A stretch of DNA of 64,000 nt, taken from assembly GCA_000169395.1 (NCBI GenBank), contig AAXZ01000007.1, positions 43,836 to 107,835 of the forward strand, given 5' to 3'. This DNA is from Rhodobacteraceae bacterium HTCC2150. GTDB taxonomy: Bacteria; Pseudomonadota; Alphaproteobacteria; Rhodobacterales; Rhodobacteraceae. The notes beneath the pieces were generated by a model, which had not been told where the DNA came from, ran no database searches, and saw nothing but the letters and a program-made list of their open reading frames with translations. Position numbers and translations under genes: made by a program. Positions 48,246 to 58,478 of this stretch are shown here, in pieces (position 1 is the stretch's first letter; each line of letters begins with the position of its first letter).

Positions 48246-49403
48246 TTACTGCAAAAACGGCAGTGGATCGACGCTTTCAAAGCCTTTGCGAATTTCAAAA
48301 TGAACAAAGGCTGGATTGCTTTTGCGTACCACGGCTACGGTTTGTCCACGGGTGATTTTGTCACCTTTGGCTACCTTTATGCCGTCGATATTGGCATAGA
48401 CGGTCAGGATGTTGTCGCTGTGGCGGATGACCAAAATGGGCACTTGGTCAACGTCGCGCGTGATCGCGGCAACGGTGCCGTTGCCCGCGGCCTTTACGGC
48501 CTTGCCTGCGGTTGTTGCAATGTCGATGCCTTCATTCTTACCCTTTTTGTAGGGGTTTATGATGGAACCCTGAACCGGAAAGGCGAACTGGCCTGTATCG
48601 GCTGATGCGGCAGTTTGGTTGGCGCCCAAGTCTGGTGTCGCCGCTGGTTTAGGTTTCGTGACTGTGTCGTCTTTGGGCAATGCCAACGAGGCACTTGGCG
48701 GTGTAGGTGTGGCTGATCCTTCGCCAGGTGCCGAATTTTCGGCAACAACGGCCTTGGCTTCACCTGCTACAGGGATCAACAGTGTTTGACCCGTACGAAT
48801 GCCCAATGTTGCGCCCAGCCCGTTCCATTTGGCCAAGGCACGAACCGGCACGTTATAAAGGCGCGAAATTGAATATACAGTTTCGCCGCGTTCAACTCTG
48901 TGACGCACTGGTTCTGGGCCGGCCTGTATGATTGGCGTGCTTGGGGTTACGGTGACGGGGGCCGCGACCGTATCGCCATCGGCGCGATCAATGGCGGCCG
49001 AGGCCAACGTGGTAATGTCGATGCCACCTGCATCGGCACCTGTTGCAACCGTTGGTTCAGATACGCGTTTAGGCAAGGACAGCACCGCCCCTTTGCTTAG
49101 GCTGGTGGCAGGCTGCAAACCATTATGGGCGGCCAATTGAGTGGCGTCCATGCCAATACGGCTGGCAACACTTGCAACAGTGTCGCCTTTTTCCGCCACA
49201 GCGACTTGGAAGTTGGGATAAGAAATCACACCGCGATCATCGGCGCGGGGACGGTCTGCAACTGCATTTGCCGCCGCAGCTTTGGTTGATAGGCCTGTTC
49301 CACCATCGCGCATATCCAGATCAAATCCATCAAGACAGCCTGAAAGAGCGAACAGAGCGACGAGCGACGTTGCCAGTCGCAAGGATTGGGTTGGTTTTCT
49401 CAT
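48246..49403 (-). CDS. nlpD: NlpD-like lipoprotein (LysM + degenerate M23 domain)
   Basis: A 385-residue lipoprotein: lipobox LFALSGC, two LysM peptidoglycan-binding repeats (about 70-115 and 175-220), a Pro/Ala-rich linker and a C-terminal LytM/M23 domain. The catalytic positions are degenerate: Asn in KNEGIDIA, Asn in VYANID and a single His in FVHFEIR. This is typical of NlpD, which activates cell-wall amidases instead of cutting peptidoglycan. The start at 49403 follows GAGGAA. Third gene of surE-pcm-nlpD. Confidence 0.88.
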   Translation of the reverse strand: MRKPTQSLRLATSLVALFALSGCLDGFDLDMRDGGTGLSTKAAAANAVADRPRADDRGVISYPNFQVAVAEKGDTVASVASRIGMDATQLAAHNGLQPATSLSKGAVLSLPKRVSEPTVATGADAGGIDITTLASAAIDRADGDTVAAPVTVTPSTPIIQAGPEPVRHRVERGETVYSISRLYNVPVRALAKWNGLGATLGIRTGQTLLIPVAGEAKAVVAENSAPGEGSATPTPPSASLALPKDDTVTKPKPAATPDLGANQTAASADTGQFAFPVQGSIINPYKKGKNEGIDIATTAGKAVKAAGNGTVAAITRDVDQVPILVIRHSDNILTVYANIDGIKVAKGDKITRGQTVAVVRKSNPAFVHFEIRKGFESVDPLPFLQ

Positions 49404-49471
49404 CTGCTGTTCCTCATCACTCGATATGTGTCCGATTTTTCGAACTTTGTTTTTATTACCTAGGGGCACGT

Positions 49472-50113
49472 CTATTCCGGTGCAATACCCTCAAGAAGGG
49501 GCACAAATCGAACGGGGCGCAATTCGTCGTATTCATACCCTGTTTCGGTTCGTGTCACTTTTATCAAGCCTTGCACCGTGTCTGATTGGCCCACGGGCAC
49601 CACCATTATACCGCCAATTCGCAATTGCGCCAAGAGGGGACCAGGCGGATCCTCGGCAGCCGCCGTTACGATGATACGATCAAAGGGGGCTTGGTCTGGT
49701 AAACCAAAGCTGCCGTCGCCGGAAATCACTGTGATATTGCCCAAGTCCAACCGCTCAAATAGCTTTTGTGCGGTCTGTGCCAGACGTCTGTGACGATCAA
49801 TTGTGTAAATGCGTCGTCCCAGTTGAGAAAGAATGGCGGCCTGATATCCAGAGCCAGTGCCCACCTCAAGAATTTTATCACGCGGTTGCACCTGTAACGC
49901 TTGCGTCATGAGCGCCACGACAGAGGGCTGGCTGATGGTTTGACCACAAGCAATCGGAAGCGGCATATCCTCATAGGCGCGATTGGCAAAAATGCCCTTG
50001 ATGAAATCCGCTCGATCGATCTTTTCCATGGCCGTAAGGACACGCTTGTCCGTCACACCCTTTGAACGCAGCGCATAAAGAAACTGCATTTTTTGTTCGG
50101 CCGAGGTGATCAT
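49472..50113 (-). CDS. pcm: protein-L-isoaspartate O-methyltransferase
   Basis: A 213-residue SAM-dependent methyltransferase that repairs isoaspartyl residues in aged proteins. Visible: [18 protein letters not shown] substrate region, [15 protein letters not shown] (SAM motif I) and [13 protein letters not shown]. Its ATG follows the surE stop without a gap (TAAATG). Confidence 0.93.
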   Translation of the reverse strand: MITSAEQKMQFLYALRSKGVTDKRVLTAMEKIDRADFIKGIFANRAYEDMPLPIACGQTISQPSVVALMTQALQVQPRDKILEVGTGSGYQAAILSQLGRRIYTIDRHRRLAQTAQKLFERLDLGNITVISGDGSFGLPDQAPFDRIIVTAAAEDPPGPLLAQLRIGGIMVVPVGQSDTVQGLIKVTRTETGYEYDELRPVRFVPLLEGIAPE

Positions 50114-50911
50114 TTATTGCGTGCTTTCAATGCGTGCTTTCAGATCAGCCATGCGATCATGTGCCGTCAAATCAACGCGCATTGGGGTGATGGAAATATA
50201 GCCATCCAAATTCGCCGTGACATCAGTATCAGGCCCCGTGCGGTGGTGTTGGGGGCCACCTTGAACCCAATTGAAACGACGACCTGATGGTGAAGTATCT
50301 GATTTAACGCCAAAAAATGTCTCACGGCGAAAACCCTGCGCCACGACAAGACGCCCTTTTACTGCAGACGCGGGAACAGGTGGAAAGTTCACATTGTAAA
50401 ACAAACGATAATCGCGATCCTCTTCCCATTCACCGGCATCAAGAATGGCGCGAACGGTTGCTGCACCATGCTCAAGAGACGCCTCAAACGGGTCATCAAG
50501 CCTTGCGTTATCAGGGCCATAAAATTGCGACAGCGCAATGGATGGAATGTGGTGAAGAACCCCCTCCATTGTGGCACCGATCGTGCCGGAATAAAGCGTG
50601 TTGTCGGCGGCATTATTACCCTTGTTGACACCCGATAAAATCAAATCCGGTTTTTGACCTGCCATCACATCATGCAAGCCTGCAAGGATGCAATCAGCGG
50701 GCGACCCTTCAACGGCAAAGCGACGTTCGCCAAGCTGGGCAATCATGGCCGGTTTGGTATAAGATATGCAGTGACCGACGCCAGATTGTTCAAATGCCGG
50801 TGCCACAACCCAAACTTCGCCGTCGGATCCTGCAATGGTATTTGCAATCGCCTCAAGTGTTTTTAGTCCTGGTGCGTGAATGCCATCATCGTTGGTAATT
50901 AGTATGCGCAT
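50114..50911 (-). CDS. surE: 5'/3'-nucleotidase SurE
   Basis: A 265-residue metal-dependent nucleotidase acting in nucleotide salvage and survival. MRILITNDDGIHAPGL carries the DD metal ligands; SGVNKGNNAADNTLYSGTIG holds further metal and phosphate contacts. The start at 50911 is set by the family N-terminus; the frame opens earlier. First gene of surE-pcm-nlpD; unlike in enterobacteria no rpoS follows. Confidence 0.95.
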   Translation of the reverse strand: MRILITNDDGIHAPGLKTLEAIANTIAGSDGEVWVVAPAFEQSGVGHCISYTKPAMIAQLGERRFAVEGSPADCILAGLHDVMAGQKPDLILSGVNKGNNAADNTLYSGTIGATMEGVLHHIPSIALSQFYGPDNARLDDPFEASLEHGAATVRAILDAGEWEEDRDYRLFYNVNFPPVPASAVKGRLVVAQGFRRETFFGVKSDTSPSGRRFNWVQGGPQHHRTGPDTDVTANLDGYISITPMRVDLTAHDRMADLKARIESTQ

Positions 50912-51021
50912 GATTTCGCCTATTTTGCCCTTCCACCCCCATAATACAGGCAAGGCTTTGCGTAAAGCGCCCGCAGAACTATCTATCGCGATGTAGACAA
51001 AAAACCACCAAACTTAGGCGT

Positions 51022-51672
51022 TTAGGCAATCTCGGCAACCAAACGCGCCGCTTCTTTTGTGATATCTGCCAATGTTGCGCGATCTTCGCCTGGGAAAAAA
51101 CGAGCGCGAATGGCGGTTGGCATTGGAGCAGGGGTCAATATTTTCACAATTGGGCCTGTGGATGCCGTTTCAGCGGCCCACGCTTGTGCCAGCGATATTT
51201 GCGCGCCTTTACTGGCGGCATAGGCGCCAAAGAACTTGTCACCTTGATGGGGATCATCAAAAAAGACGGCTTGCCCATCTGTGCCCAACAAGGGCGCAAT
51301 CAAGGGGATCAAGGTCGCAGTGGCTGTTGCATTGATGGTCACAGATTTCGCCCAATCACGCCCGTCTACATGGGCAACAGGCGAAAGTGGGGCGGCGTGT
51401 ATGGCTGTATGTGCCCAAATATCCAAACCACCCCAACGGTCAAAAATACCACGGCACAAATGCGCCATTGCGTCTGGTTTTGTGACATCCATGGGGGCCA
51501 ATGTCGCTTGGCCACCTACGGCCTTGATCCGATCATCAAGTTCTTCAAGCGCACCGCTTGTGCGCCCAACAGCGATAATATGATGTGTCGGAGCAAGCGC
51601 CAACGCCAAAGCGGCCCCAAGGCCACGACTAGCACCGGTAATAAGGGCGGTTTTTTGTTTTGTATCGTTCAT
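51022..51672 (-). CDS. short-chain dehydrogenase/reductase
   Basis: A 216-residue classical SDR with TGASRGLGAALA cofactor loop and the catalytic YAASK pair. The usual NAG motif after the fourth strand is HTAIHAA here, and the serine expected before the Tyr is replaced by the FFDDPHQG region, so activity may be unusual. The ATG at 51672 is preferred over TTG 51678. It follows purF by 25 bases and is probably co-transcribed. Substrate unknown. Confidence 0.82.
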   Translation of the reverse strand: MNDTKQKTALITGASRGLGAALALALAPTHHIIAVGRTSGALEELDDRIKAVGGQATLAPMDVTKPDAMAHLCRGIFDRWGGLDIWAHTAIHAAPLSPVAHVDGRDWAKSVTINATATATLIPLIAPLLGTDGQAVFFDDPHQGDKFFGAYAASKGAQISLAQAWAAETASTGPIVKILTPAPMPTAIRARFFPGEDRATLADITKEAARLVAEIA

Positions 51673-51697
51673 TGTCAAAACCAGTCAAACAGATGGA

Positions 51698-53188
51698 TTA
51701 TTCAGCGGCCTGAAGCTTGAAGCCTTTGGAAATTTGATCCGAAGGCTCAACGGGATACTGGCCAGAGAAACATGCATCGCAATATTGCGGGCTTGCGTTG
51801 TTGCGCCCCTCGGCCTCGCCAACGGCGCGGTAAAGACCGTCAAGTGAGATGAATTTCAGGCTGTCCACAGATAAATGCTTACGCATTTCTTCTTCGGACA
51901 TGGTTGCGGCCAGCAGTTTTTCGCGCTGCGGTGTATCTACACCATAAAAACAAGGCCATTGTGTTGGCGGGCTGGCAATACGGAAGTGAACCTCGGCGGC
52001 ACCCGCATCAAGGATCATTTCCTTAATCTTGCGGCTGGTTGTGCCGCGCACAACACTGTCGTCGACCAAAATGACGCGTTTGCCGCGAATAAGCGCACGG
52101 TTCACGTTTAATTTCAGGCGTACACCCATGTTTCGGATGTGCTCGCTGGGTTCGATAAAGGTACGGCCCATATATTGGTTGCGAATGATGCCCATGGCAT
52201 AGGGAATACCGCTTTCTTGGCTGAACCCAATGGCAGCTGGCGTGCCACTGTCTGGCACGGGGCAAACAAGGTCAGCATCTACCGGATTTTCACGGGCAAG
52301 CTCTACACCGATTTGACGGCGTGTCTCATAGACCGAGCGACCGCCCAAGATGCTGTCAGGTCGCGAGAAATACACATGTTCAAAGATGCAAAAGCGCGAT
52401 TTCTTCTGTTCAAACGGGCGATGGCTTTCAATGCCATTTTCCGCCGAAATCACCACCATTTCACCGGGTTCGATTTCACGAACAAATTCGGCACCTATGA
52501 TATCCAAAGCGCATGTTTCAGAGGAAAGCACCCAACCGTCGCCGATCTTTCCCAATACCAATGGGCGAACGCCCAAAGCATCGCGCACGCCGATGAGTTT
52601 GGTGCGTGTCATGGCGACCACGGAAAACGCACCCTCAACACGGCGCAATGCATCTTTCAGGCGTTCTGTGTGGCTGTTCTGGAAAGAACGCGCCATCAAA
52701 TGAATGATGCATTCGCTGTCAGATGAGGATTGAAAGATAGATCCGTGTTCGATCAATTCACGGCGTAAGGCATCCGCGTTGGTGATATTTCCGTTGTGCG
52801 CGATCGCGGCACCGCCCATGGAAAATTCGCCAAAGAACGGCTGAACGTCGCGCATGGCAGTGTTGCCTTTGGAACCTGCCGTGGAATACCGAACGTGGCC
52901 AATGCCGATTGGGCCGGGCAGGGCCTCCATTACGCTGGCTTTGGTAAAGTTATCACGCACATAGCCAAAACGACGAACCGAATTGAACCCTTGTTCAGGA
53001 TCATGGACCACAATGCCGCCGGCCTCTTGGCCTCGATGTTGAAGGGCATGAAGGCCAAGTGCGACAAAGTTAGCGGCATCAAGCACACCAACGGCGCCGA
53101 AAATTCCACATTCTTCTTTTAATTTGTCGTCATCAAATGGATGAGCAAGAAACGCAGGGCTATTTTTCAAAGTGTCGGCAGGTGACAT
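51698..53188 (-). CDS. purF: amidophosphoribosyltransferase
   Basis: A 496-residue enzyme that makes phosphoribosylamine, the first step of purine synthesis. The N-terminal Ntn glutaminase begins at Cys27 (EECGIFGAVG), so 26 residues are a propeptide to be removed. The phosphoribosyltransferase domain has VILVDDSVVRGTTSRK as PRPP loop. It lacks any link to cvpA transcription because a terminator separates them. Confidence 0.95.
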   Translation of the reverse strand: MSPADTLKNSPAFLAHPFDDDKLKEECGIFGAVGVLDAANFVALGLHALQHRGQEAGGIVVHDPEQGFNSVRRFGYVRDNFTKASVMEALPGPIGIGHVRYSTAGSKGNTAMRDVQPFFGEFSMGGAAIAHNGNITNADALRRELIEHGSIFQSSSDSECIIHLMARSFQNSHTERLKDALRRVEGAFSVVAMTRTKLIGVRDALGVRPLVLGKIGDGWVLSSETCALDIIGAEFVREIEPGEMVVISAENGIESHRPFEQKKSRFCIFEHVYFSRPDSILGGRSVYETRRQIGVELARENPVDADLVCPVPDSGTPAAIGFSQESGIPYAMGIIRNQYMGRTFIEPSEHIRNMGVRLKLNVNRALIRGKRVILVDDSVVRGTTSRKIKEMILDAGAAEVHFRIASPPTQWPCFYGVDTPQREKLLAATMSEEEMRKHLSVDSLKFISLDGLYRAVGEAEGRNNASPQYCDACFSGQYPVEPSDQISKGFKLQAAE

Positions 53189-53300
53189 ATGGATGTAATT
53201 CCCGAATCCGTGGCAGCGGTTGTTATCGATCTTTTAGGGCTTTCGTGCGGCTAAGTCACGGGCTTGAATCCCGATTTAAGAAAATGTTGCACGAATAAAA

Positions 53301-53328
53301 AAAGCGGCGACAATTTGGTCACCGCTTT
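53301..53328 (-). terminator. cvpA operon terminator
   Basis: AAAGCGG-C-GAC, 6-nt loop, GTC-A-CCGCTTT: a 10-bp stem with one mismatch. On the minus strand it is followed by TTTTTTT, a clear U-tract. It lies just after cvpA and isolates purF from the alr-cvpA unit. Confidence 0.88.
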
Positions 53329-53336
53329 AACTGAAC

Positions 53337-53930
53337 TTAACCTTCTACGGCACCGACGTCGGCGCCACCTGGGGTAACTTTACCACAGGTGCCAACCAGC
53401 TCTTCGTAGCGTTCCAAAATCCAACCTGGTGCGTCGTTTGGAATTTGGTCATTGATCTCGTTTTGCATGCTGGCAAAAATCTGTGCAGAGCGGCTGTCGT
53501 CAACCATGGCAACGGTTTGGTTTGTCACAACGCGGTCATAAACCACAAATACCACGGCGACCAAAAGGATGCCGCGCAAGGCACCAAACAGAAAACCAAG
53601 CCCTTGATCCAAGCCGCCAAGGACGGATCGGCGGATCATGCCGGAAAATAATGGGGTGAATAGGGAAACAACCACAAGGGCAACGGCAAAGACCGCTGCA
53701 AAGGCCGCAATGATGGATAATTCACAAGATCCCGCCAGACGTTCGCCAACATAGGGAATTTCACGAATGAGGGGTTCAACTTTATGGGCAAACATGAACG
53801 CGATGATCGCGGCGGCTATCCAGCCAACGATCGACATGGTTTCACGCATGAAGCCACGGCTATAGGCCAAAATCGCCGAGACGATGATGACGACTGCGAC
53901 AACCGCATCAATTATTGTGAAACCGTCCAT
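53337..53930 (-). CDS. cvpA: CvpA family membrane protein
   Basis: A 197-residue inner-membrane protein with four hydrophobic segments in the first 130 residues (IIDAVVAVVIIVSAILAYSRG at the start, then the GWIAAAIIAFMFA, IIAAFAAVFAVALVVV and FGALRGILLVAVVFVV helices) and a soluble C-terminus. The GALRGILLV segment is characteristic. E. coli CvpA affects colicin V export and envelope function. It lies next to purF as in many bacteria but is transcribed with radA. Confidence 0.9.
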   Translation of the reverse strand: MDGFTIIDAVVAVVIIVSAILAYSRGFMRETMSIVGWIAAAIIAFMFAHKVEPLIREIPYVGERLAGSCELSIIAAFAAVFAVALVVVSLFTPLFSGMIRRSVLGGLDQGLGFLFGALRGILLVAVVFVVYDRVVTNQTVAMVDDSRSAQIFASMQNEINDQIPNDAPGWILERYEELVGTCGKVTPGGADVGAVEG

Positions 53931-53964
53931 TCCTGCGTGCTCCTCTTAACTTTCCTGTAGGGGA

Positions 53965-55332
53965 TTATTCTGCCCCAAAAACTTCGCCAACAAAACCGAT
54001 CAAATCCCGCATTTGCCGCAGGTTAATTTCGGGTGGACCGCTCAATTTTGAACGTGTCGGCACAATTGCTGTCCTGAAACCAAGTTTTTCGGCTTCTTTC
54101 AACCTATTTTCCATCTGGCCGACAGCGCGAAGCGCACCAGACAGGCTTAGTTCCCCAAAAACAACAGTATCAGCTGGCAATGCGATGTCTTCACGGGCTG
54201 ACAGCAGGGCCGAGGCTACGGCCAAGTCGGCGGCAGGCTCTGTGATCCGTAATCCTCCTGCTACGTTCAGGTAAACATCAAGACCAGCAAATGAGATACC
54301 ACAGCGAGCCTCAAGTACGGCTAAAATCATCGAAAGGCGCCCGGCATCCCATCCAATCACACTGCGCCTTGGTTGTGCCGTGGATGACGGCGCCACAAGC
54401 GCTTGGAGTTCTACCAACAAAGGCCGTGTGCCTTCAATACCAGCAAAGACAACGGAACCGGCGGCCGGCTCGTCGCGTTCTGACAAAAACAAAGCTGATG
54501 GGTTCGTAACTTCGGCCAACCCCGTGCCCGTCATTTCAAAGACGCCGATTTCATCCGCTGGACCAAAGCGGTTTTTTACAGCGCGCAAAATTCGGAATTG
54601 ATGGCCGCGTTCACCCTCAAAATACAAAACAGTGTCGACCATATGTTCAACAACACGCGGCCCTGCGATTTGACCATCCTTGGTTACGTGGCCCACAAGA
54701 ATAACTGAGGTGCCATTGCGTTTGGCAAATGTTGTTAATTCATGGGATACGGCCCGCACTTGTGAAACAGAACCCGGCGCGCTTTCGACATTATCGGCCC
54801 ACATGGTTTGAACGGAATCAATAATCACCAAATCGGGCTTTTCGGCCTCAAGCGTGGTTAAAACATCGCGTAAATTTGTTTCCGTTGCCAATTGCACTGG
54901 GGCGTCGGCCAAATTCAAACGTTGAGCGCGCATTCTAATTTGGGCTTTGGCTTCCTCTCCGGAAACATAAATCACCTTCAGGCCAACACGGGCAAAGCTG
55001 GCGGCCGCTTGCAATAGCAACGTCGATTTACCAATGCCAGGATCGCCGCCCACAAGTATGGCTGAGGCTTCGACCAAACCACCGCCAAGTACACGATCAA
55101 GTTCTGGCATCTTGGCGCTGGTGCGGGCAGGGGGCGCCTCTTGCCCAGATAAATCAGCCAGCGGAATTTTCTTACCACGCATGCCGCCCAAGGATTTCTT
55201 ACTAGGTCCCGTCGAAAGCGGTGCTTCTTCGACAATTGTGTTCCATTCACCGCAACCATCGCAGCGTCCAGCCCATTTTTTGTGAACCGTGCCGCATTTG
55301 TTGCAATTAAAGGTGGTGATTGCTTTAGCCAT
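53965..55332 (-). CDS. radA: DNA repair protein RadA
   Basis: A 455-residue RecA-like branch-migration ATPase. N-terminal zinc finger (CNKCGTVHKKWAGRCDGCGEW with four Cys split as CxxC...CxxC), Walker A GGDPGIGKST, Walker B LVIIDSVQTM, the RadA-specific KNRFG motif and a C-terminal Lon-protease-like domain. Normal length. It starts 12 bases after the PqiA-like gene. Confidence 0.95.
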   Translation of the reverse strand: MAKAITTFNCNKCGTVHKKWAGRCDGCGEWNTIVEEAPLSTGPSKKSLGGMRGKKIPLADLSGQEAPPARTSAKMPELDRVLGGGLVEASAILVGGDPGIGKSTLLLQAAASFARVGLKVIYVSGEEAKAQIRMRAQRLNLADAPVQLATETNLRDVLTTLEAEKPDLVIIDSVQTMWADNVESAPGSVSQVRAVSHELTTFAKRNGTSVILVGHVTKDGQIAGPRVVEHMVDTVLYFEGERGHQFRILRAVKNRFGPADEIGVFEMTGTGLAEVTNPSALFLSERDEPAAGSVVFAGIEGTRPLLVELQALVAPSSTAQPRRSVIGWDAGRLSMILAVLEARCGISFAGLDVYLNVAGGLRITEPAADLAVASALLSAREDIALPADTVVFGELSLSGALRAVGQMENRLKEAEKLGFRTAIVPTRSKLSGPPEINLRQMRDLIGFVGEVFGAE

Positions 55333-55344
55333 GTTCGTTTGTAC

Positions 55345-55773
55345 CTAGCGTTTCATCGGCGTGAAATAGGAAATTACGATCGAGGCCACAATACATGCTG
55401 TGAAAAAGTACAAACCCCATGCAGATTCAACGTGCCCAAGACCCGTTCCCTTAACAACCACGATATAAAGTGCGATCAAAAAGACGTCGGCCATGGCTAG
55501 TTTTCCGAGAACCCCAAGAAACGGCATCAAGCGCGGCGAGGCTAGTTTGAAATGCACCAATGCCAAACCAATCGTTTTCAGATAGGGCGCGAAGAGCGCA
55601 AACGCTGTTACCAGCAGGGCCATCAATACGTCTGATCCCCAAAGGCTTTGTAATCCGGAAATAACGCTGATTTCGGACAATCCAAATAAGGGTAAAAGAC
55701 CCGCCCGCATCAATGGTGAAAACCATGCCAGTGGAAATAGAATTAACAAAGACAGGTTGGCAAACTTAAGCAT
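55345..55773 (-). CDS. PqiA-like paraquat-inducible protein A domain
   Basis: A 142-residue membrane protein with four helices, matching one PqiA module (LLILFPLAWFSPLMRAGLLP and GKLAMADVFLIALYIVVVK, the latter carrying the WSMxDVF-like motif). PqiA works with MCE proteins in lipid transport in E. coli. Here it follows mlaEF, which hints at a joint envelope-lipid role. ATG 55773 follows AGGAA. Confidence 0.8.
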   Translation of the reverse strand: MLKFANLSLLILFPLAWFSPLMRAGLLPLFGLSEISVISGLQSLWGSDVLMALLVTAFALFAPYLKTIGLALVHFKLASPRLMPFLGVLGKLAMADVFLIALYIVVVKGTGLGHVESAWGLYFFTACIVASIVISYFTPMKR

Positions 55774-55825
55774 AAAAATTCCTTTTCGTTTCCTAACAGG
55801 TGGGGAAACTATCGCCATTTTCAAG

Positions 55826-56572
55826 TTAAGCGGTTGTTATCGGGCCGTCGGGCGCACCCGTTATAAATTGTTGTAGGTATGGATCATCTGCTGTGTCCAT
55901 ATCACCTACGGCACCTGTCCATTTAATTTCGCCATCATAAAGCATGGCAACCTTATCAGAGATCGCTCGAACGGATGTCATATCGTGCGTAATCGCAATG
56001 GAGGTCGCGCCCATTTCCACAACAATTTCGCGTATCAAAGTATTGATAACGCCTGCCATTATGGGATCAAGGCCGGTGGTTGGTTCATCAAAAAAGATGA
56101 TTTCCGGATCAGCCGCAATGGCGCGTGCAAGACCAACACGTTTTTGCATGCCACCAGAAAGTTCAGCAGGGTATTGATCTGCAACATCGGGCGAAAGGCC
56201 GACGCGCCGCAGTTTTTCTATGGCAATTTCACGTGCCTCGAGAGGCGTCTTTTTCTCTGTTCCACGCAGTAAGCGAAAGGCCACGTTTTGCCAAACACTC
56301 ATTGAATCAAAGAGCGCACCACCCTGAAACAGCATTCCAAAACGCGCAAGAAAGGCATCACGATCCGTGGCGTCTTGGGCATTCTTACCTTCGATGAAGA
56401 TTTCGCCTTTGTCTTGCGCAATGAGCCCAAGAATACACTTTAATGTCACGGATTTGCCGCTGCCTGAACCACCGATAATGACCATGCTTTCACCCTTGGG
56501 CACGCTTAAGTTCATCCCGCGCAGGATTTCCTTTTTACCAAAGGCTTTGTGGATGTTTCTAAGCTCGATCAT
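55826..56572 (-). CDS. mlaF: phospholipid-type ABC transporter ATPase (MlaF-like)
   Basis: A 248-residue ATPase: Walker A GGSGSGKSVTLK, Q-loop FQGGALFDSMSVWQN, signature ELSGGMQKRVGLARA and Walker B EIIFFDEPTTGLDP. The FDSM and GGMQKR details fit the Mla/MCE class that moves phospholipids across the cell envelope. Overlaps mlaE by four bases. Confidence 0.9.
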   Translation of the reverse strand: MIELRNIHKAFGKKEILRGMNLSVPKGESMVIIGGSGSGKSVTLKCILGLIAQDKGEIFIEGKNAQDATDRDAFLARFGMLFQGGALFDSMSVWQNVAFRLLRGTEKKTPLEAREIAIEKLRRVGLSPDVADQYPAELSGGMQKRVGLARAIAADPEIIFFDEPTTGLDPIMAGVINTLIREIVVEMGATSIAITHDMTSVRAISDKVAMLYDGEIKWTGAVGDMDTADDPYLQQFITGAPDGPITTA

Positions 56573-57345
56573 GATGTAAAAAACAGACTTGTTAACAGAT
56601 AGTTGGCCGCAAGAATAAGAATAGAGCTGGACACAACGGCGTTAATTGTTGCGCGCCCTACACCTTGGGCACCGCGCCCCGAGTTCATTCCGTGATAGCA
56701 TCCCATTATTGATAAGATAAAGCCAAACACAGCGCCCTTGATCAGACCTGACGTGACATCCCAAAGCTCAAGAAAAGTAACGGTATTTTTTAGATAACCG
56801 GCTGCGTTAAAATCAAGCGAATTCACACCAACAAGGTAGCCGCCAAAAATACCAATGCTATCACCTACAGCCACCAGAATTGGCAGGGTAAGCGTCGCCG
56901 CCAACACGCGTGGTACGGCCAAATATTTCAACGGGTTGCTGGAAAGCGTGACCAACGCATCAATTTGTTCCGTCACTTTCATAGAGGCAAGTTCTGCCGC
57001 GATGCTGGCAGATACGCGACCCGCCACCATCAGCCCACTTAGAACGGGGCCCAATTCACGGACCATTCCAATGGAAACGATTGATGGCACCACGGCCTCG
57101 GCGTTAAAACGCGCCCCACCTGCATAGATTTGCAAAGCCAGCGCACCGCCGGTGAATAGTGCGGTTAAGCCGACAACGGGTAAGCTGAAAAAGCCAATAT
57201 TTAGAAGCGCTTGCGAAAATTCTCTAATGTAGAAAGGGGGGCGCAGCATGTGGGTAACAACGGAAAAGGCAAACAAACAAACACGCCCGATTGCGGCAAG
57301 CAAGCCCAGTGTGGATTGCCCTAAAGTCGCGAGTGCAGCTATCAT
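56569..57345 (-). CDS. mlaE: phospholipid-type ABC transporter permease (MlaE-like)
   Basis: A 258-residue permease of the MlaE family with about five helices and the conserved GLVAGR-type segment ([20 protein letters not shown]) followed by EQIDALVTL. The start at 57345 overlaps the alr stop (ATGA); the longer frame to 57453 lies within alr and is rejected. No MlaD substrate-binding gene is next to it, so that component must be elsewhere. Confidence 0.9.
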   Translation of the reverse strand: MIAALATLGQSTLGLLAAIGRVCLFAFSVVTHMLRPPFYIREFSQALLNIGFFSLPVVGLTALFTGGALALQIYAGGARFNAEAVVPSIVSIGMVRELGPVLSGLMVAGRVSASIAAELASMKVTEQIDALVTLSSNPLKYLAVPRVLAATLTLPILVAVGDSIGIFGGYLVGVNSLDFNAAGYLKNTVTFLELWDVTSGLIKGAVFGFILSIMGCYHGMNSGRGAQGVGRATINAVVSSSILILAANYLLTSLFFTS

Positions 57346-58388
57346 TCTTGCCCCAAGTATTGGCGTTCGTAGCGATGGCCCAGTGAGGTCAATATTTCGT
57401 AACCAATCGTGCCACCAAGCTCGGCAACTTGATCCACAGTTTGTGCAGGACACAACAGATCTAGATGACTTGGCATCTGATCTAAATGGCTGACATCAAC
57501 GGTCAACAAGTCCATGGAAACACGACCAGCCAGTGGGCAGGGTGTATCACCTGCGTAAAGAATGGCAGCATTTGACAAAGCACGGGTTATTCCATCTGCG
57601 TAACCTGCGGACAGGGTCGCAATTTTTGAAGGACGTTCCGCACGCCATGACGCTGAATAACCGACGGTTTCACCCACAGCCACTTCGCGGGTTTGAATAA
57701 CGGGTAAAGACAAGCGTACCACCGCTTGGGCGTCTGAATATGGAAAGCCACCATAAAGCCCAACACCCGGGCGCGTCATGGAAAAATGAAAGGCTGGTCC
57801 CAATAATGTACCACCAGTTGCCGCCAATGAAAGCGGTACATCAAGGCCTGCCGTAATTGCGCGAAACTGTGATAGTTGATCGGCGTTTTGAGGGTGGGCC
57901 GGATCGTCTGCGCAGGCCAAATGCGACATGATCAGGGTGGGGTCAGATGACAGCGCCAAACTAGCAACGGCTGACCATTCATGCGGTTCCATGCCCAATC
58001 GGTTCATCCCTGAATCAAGTTGGATACCGAATTGAAAGCTGGGCAAATTTTCCAAATGTCTCGTAAGTTGTTCAATGGAATTAACCATCGGCATCAAGTG
58101 GAAATCGCGAATGGTTGTTGTATCACCTGCCATATGACCCGAAAACACATTGATTATTGCGTCATTTCCAAGGGCCACCCTTGCAGCGGCGCCTTCTTCG
58201 GCTGTTGCCACGAAAAACGTATGTGCGCCGGCCTTGGCTAAGATTTTTGCCACAGGGCCAATGCCCAGACCATAGGCATCTGCCTTAACAACGGCGGCTG
58301 TTTCCACATCACCCGCCGACATTGCATCAAGGGCACGCCAGTTGCGCGCAATTGCATTCAGATCGATTTTTAAATTACCACTAGCCAT
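57342..58388 (-). CDS. alr: alanine racemase
   Basis: A 348-residue PLP enzyme making D-alanine for peptidoglycan. [10 protein letters not shown] carries the PLP lysine; the C-terminal beta domain contains the [10 protein letters not shown] segment with the second catalytic tyrosine. First gene of the unit alr-mlaE-mlaF-pqiA-like-radA-cvpA. Confidence 0.94.
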   Translation of the reverse strand: MASGNLKIDLNAIARNWRALDAMSAGDVETAAVVKADAYGLGIGPVAKILAKAGAHTFFVATAEEGAAARVALGNDAIINVFSGHMAGDTTTIRDFHLMPMVNSIEQLTRHLENLPSFQFGIQLDSGMNRLGMEPHEWSAVASLALSSDPTLIMSHLACADDPAHPQNADQLSQFRAITAGLDVPLSLAATGGTLLGPAFHFSMTRPGVGLYGGFPYSDAQAVVRLSLPVIQTREVAVGETVGYSASWRAERPSKIATLSAGYADGITRALSNAAILYAGDTPCPLAGRVSMDLLTVDVSHLDQMPSHLDLLCPAQTVDQVAELGGTIGYEILTSLGHRYERQYLGQE

Positions 58389-58408
58389 GCATTGTTTTTG
58401 ACAAATCT

Positions 58409-58422
58409 TTGACCAAGGTCAA
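58409..58422. promoter_or_regulatory. inverted repeat upstream of alr
   Basis: TTGACC-AA-GGTCAA, with perfect 6-base arms, 21 bases upstream of the alr start. On the minus strand it also supplies a TTGACC hexamer. An operator or promoter element is possible. Confidence 0.4.
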
Positions 58423-58478
58423 GCTGTGATTGGTTTAAGTAGGAAAATGCGATCAATTTGCGAAAGCAATTGAGCCAA

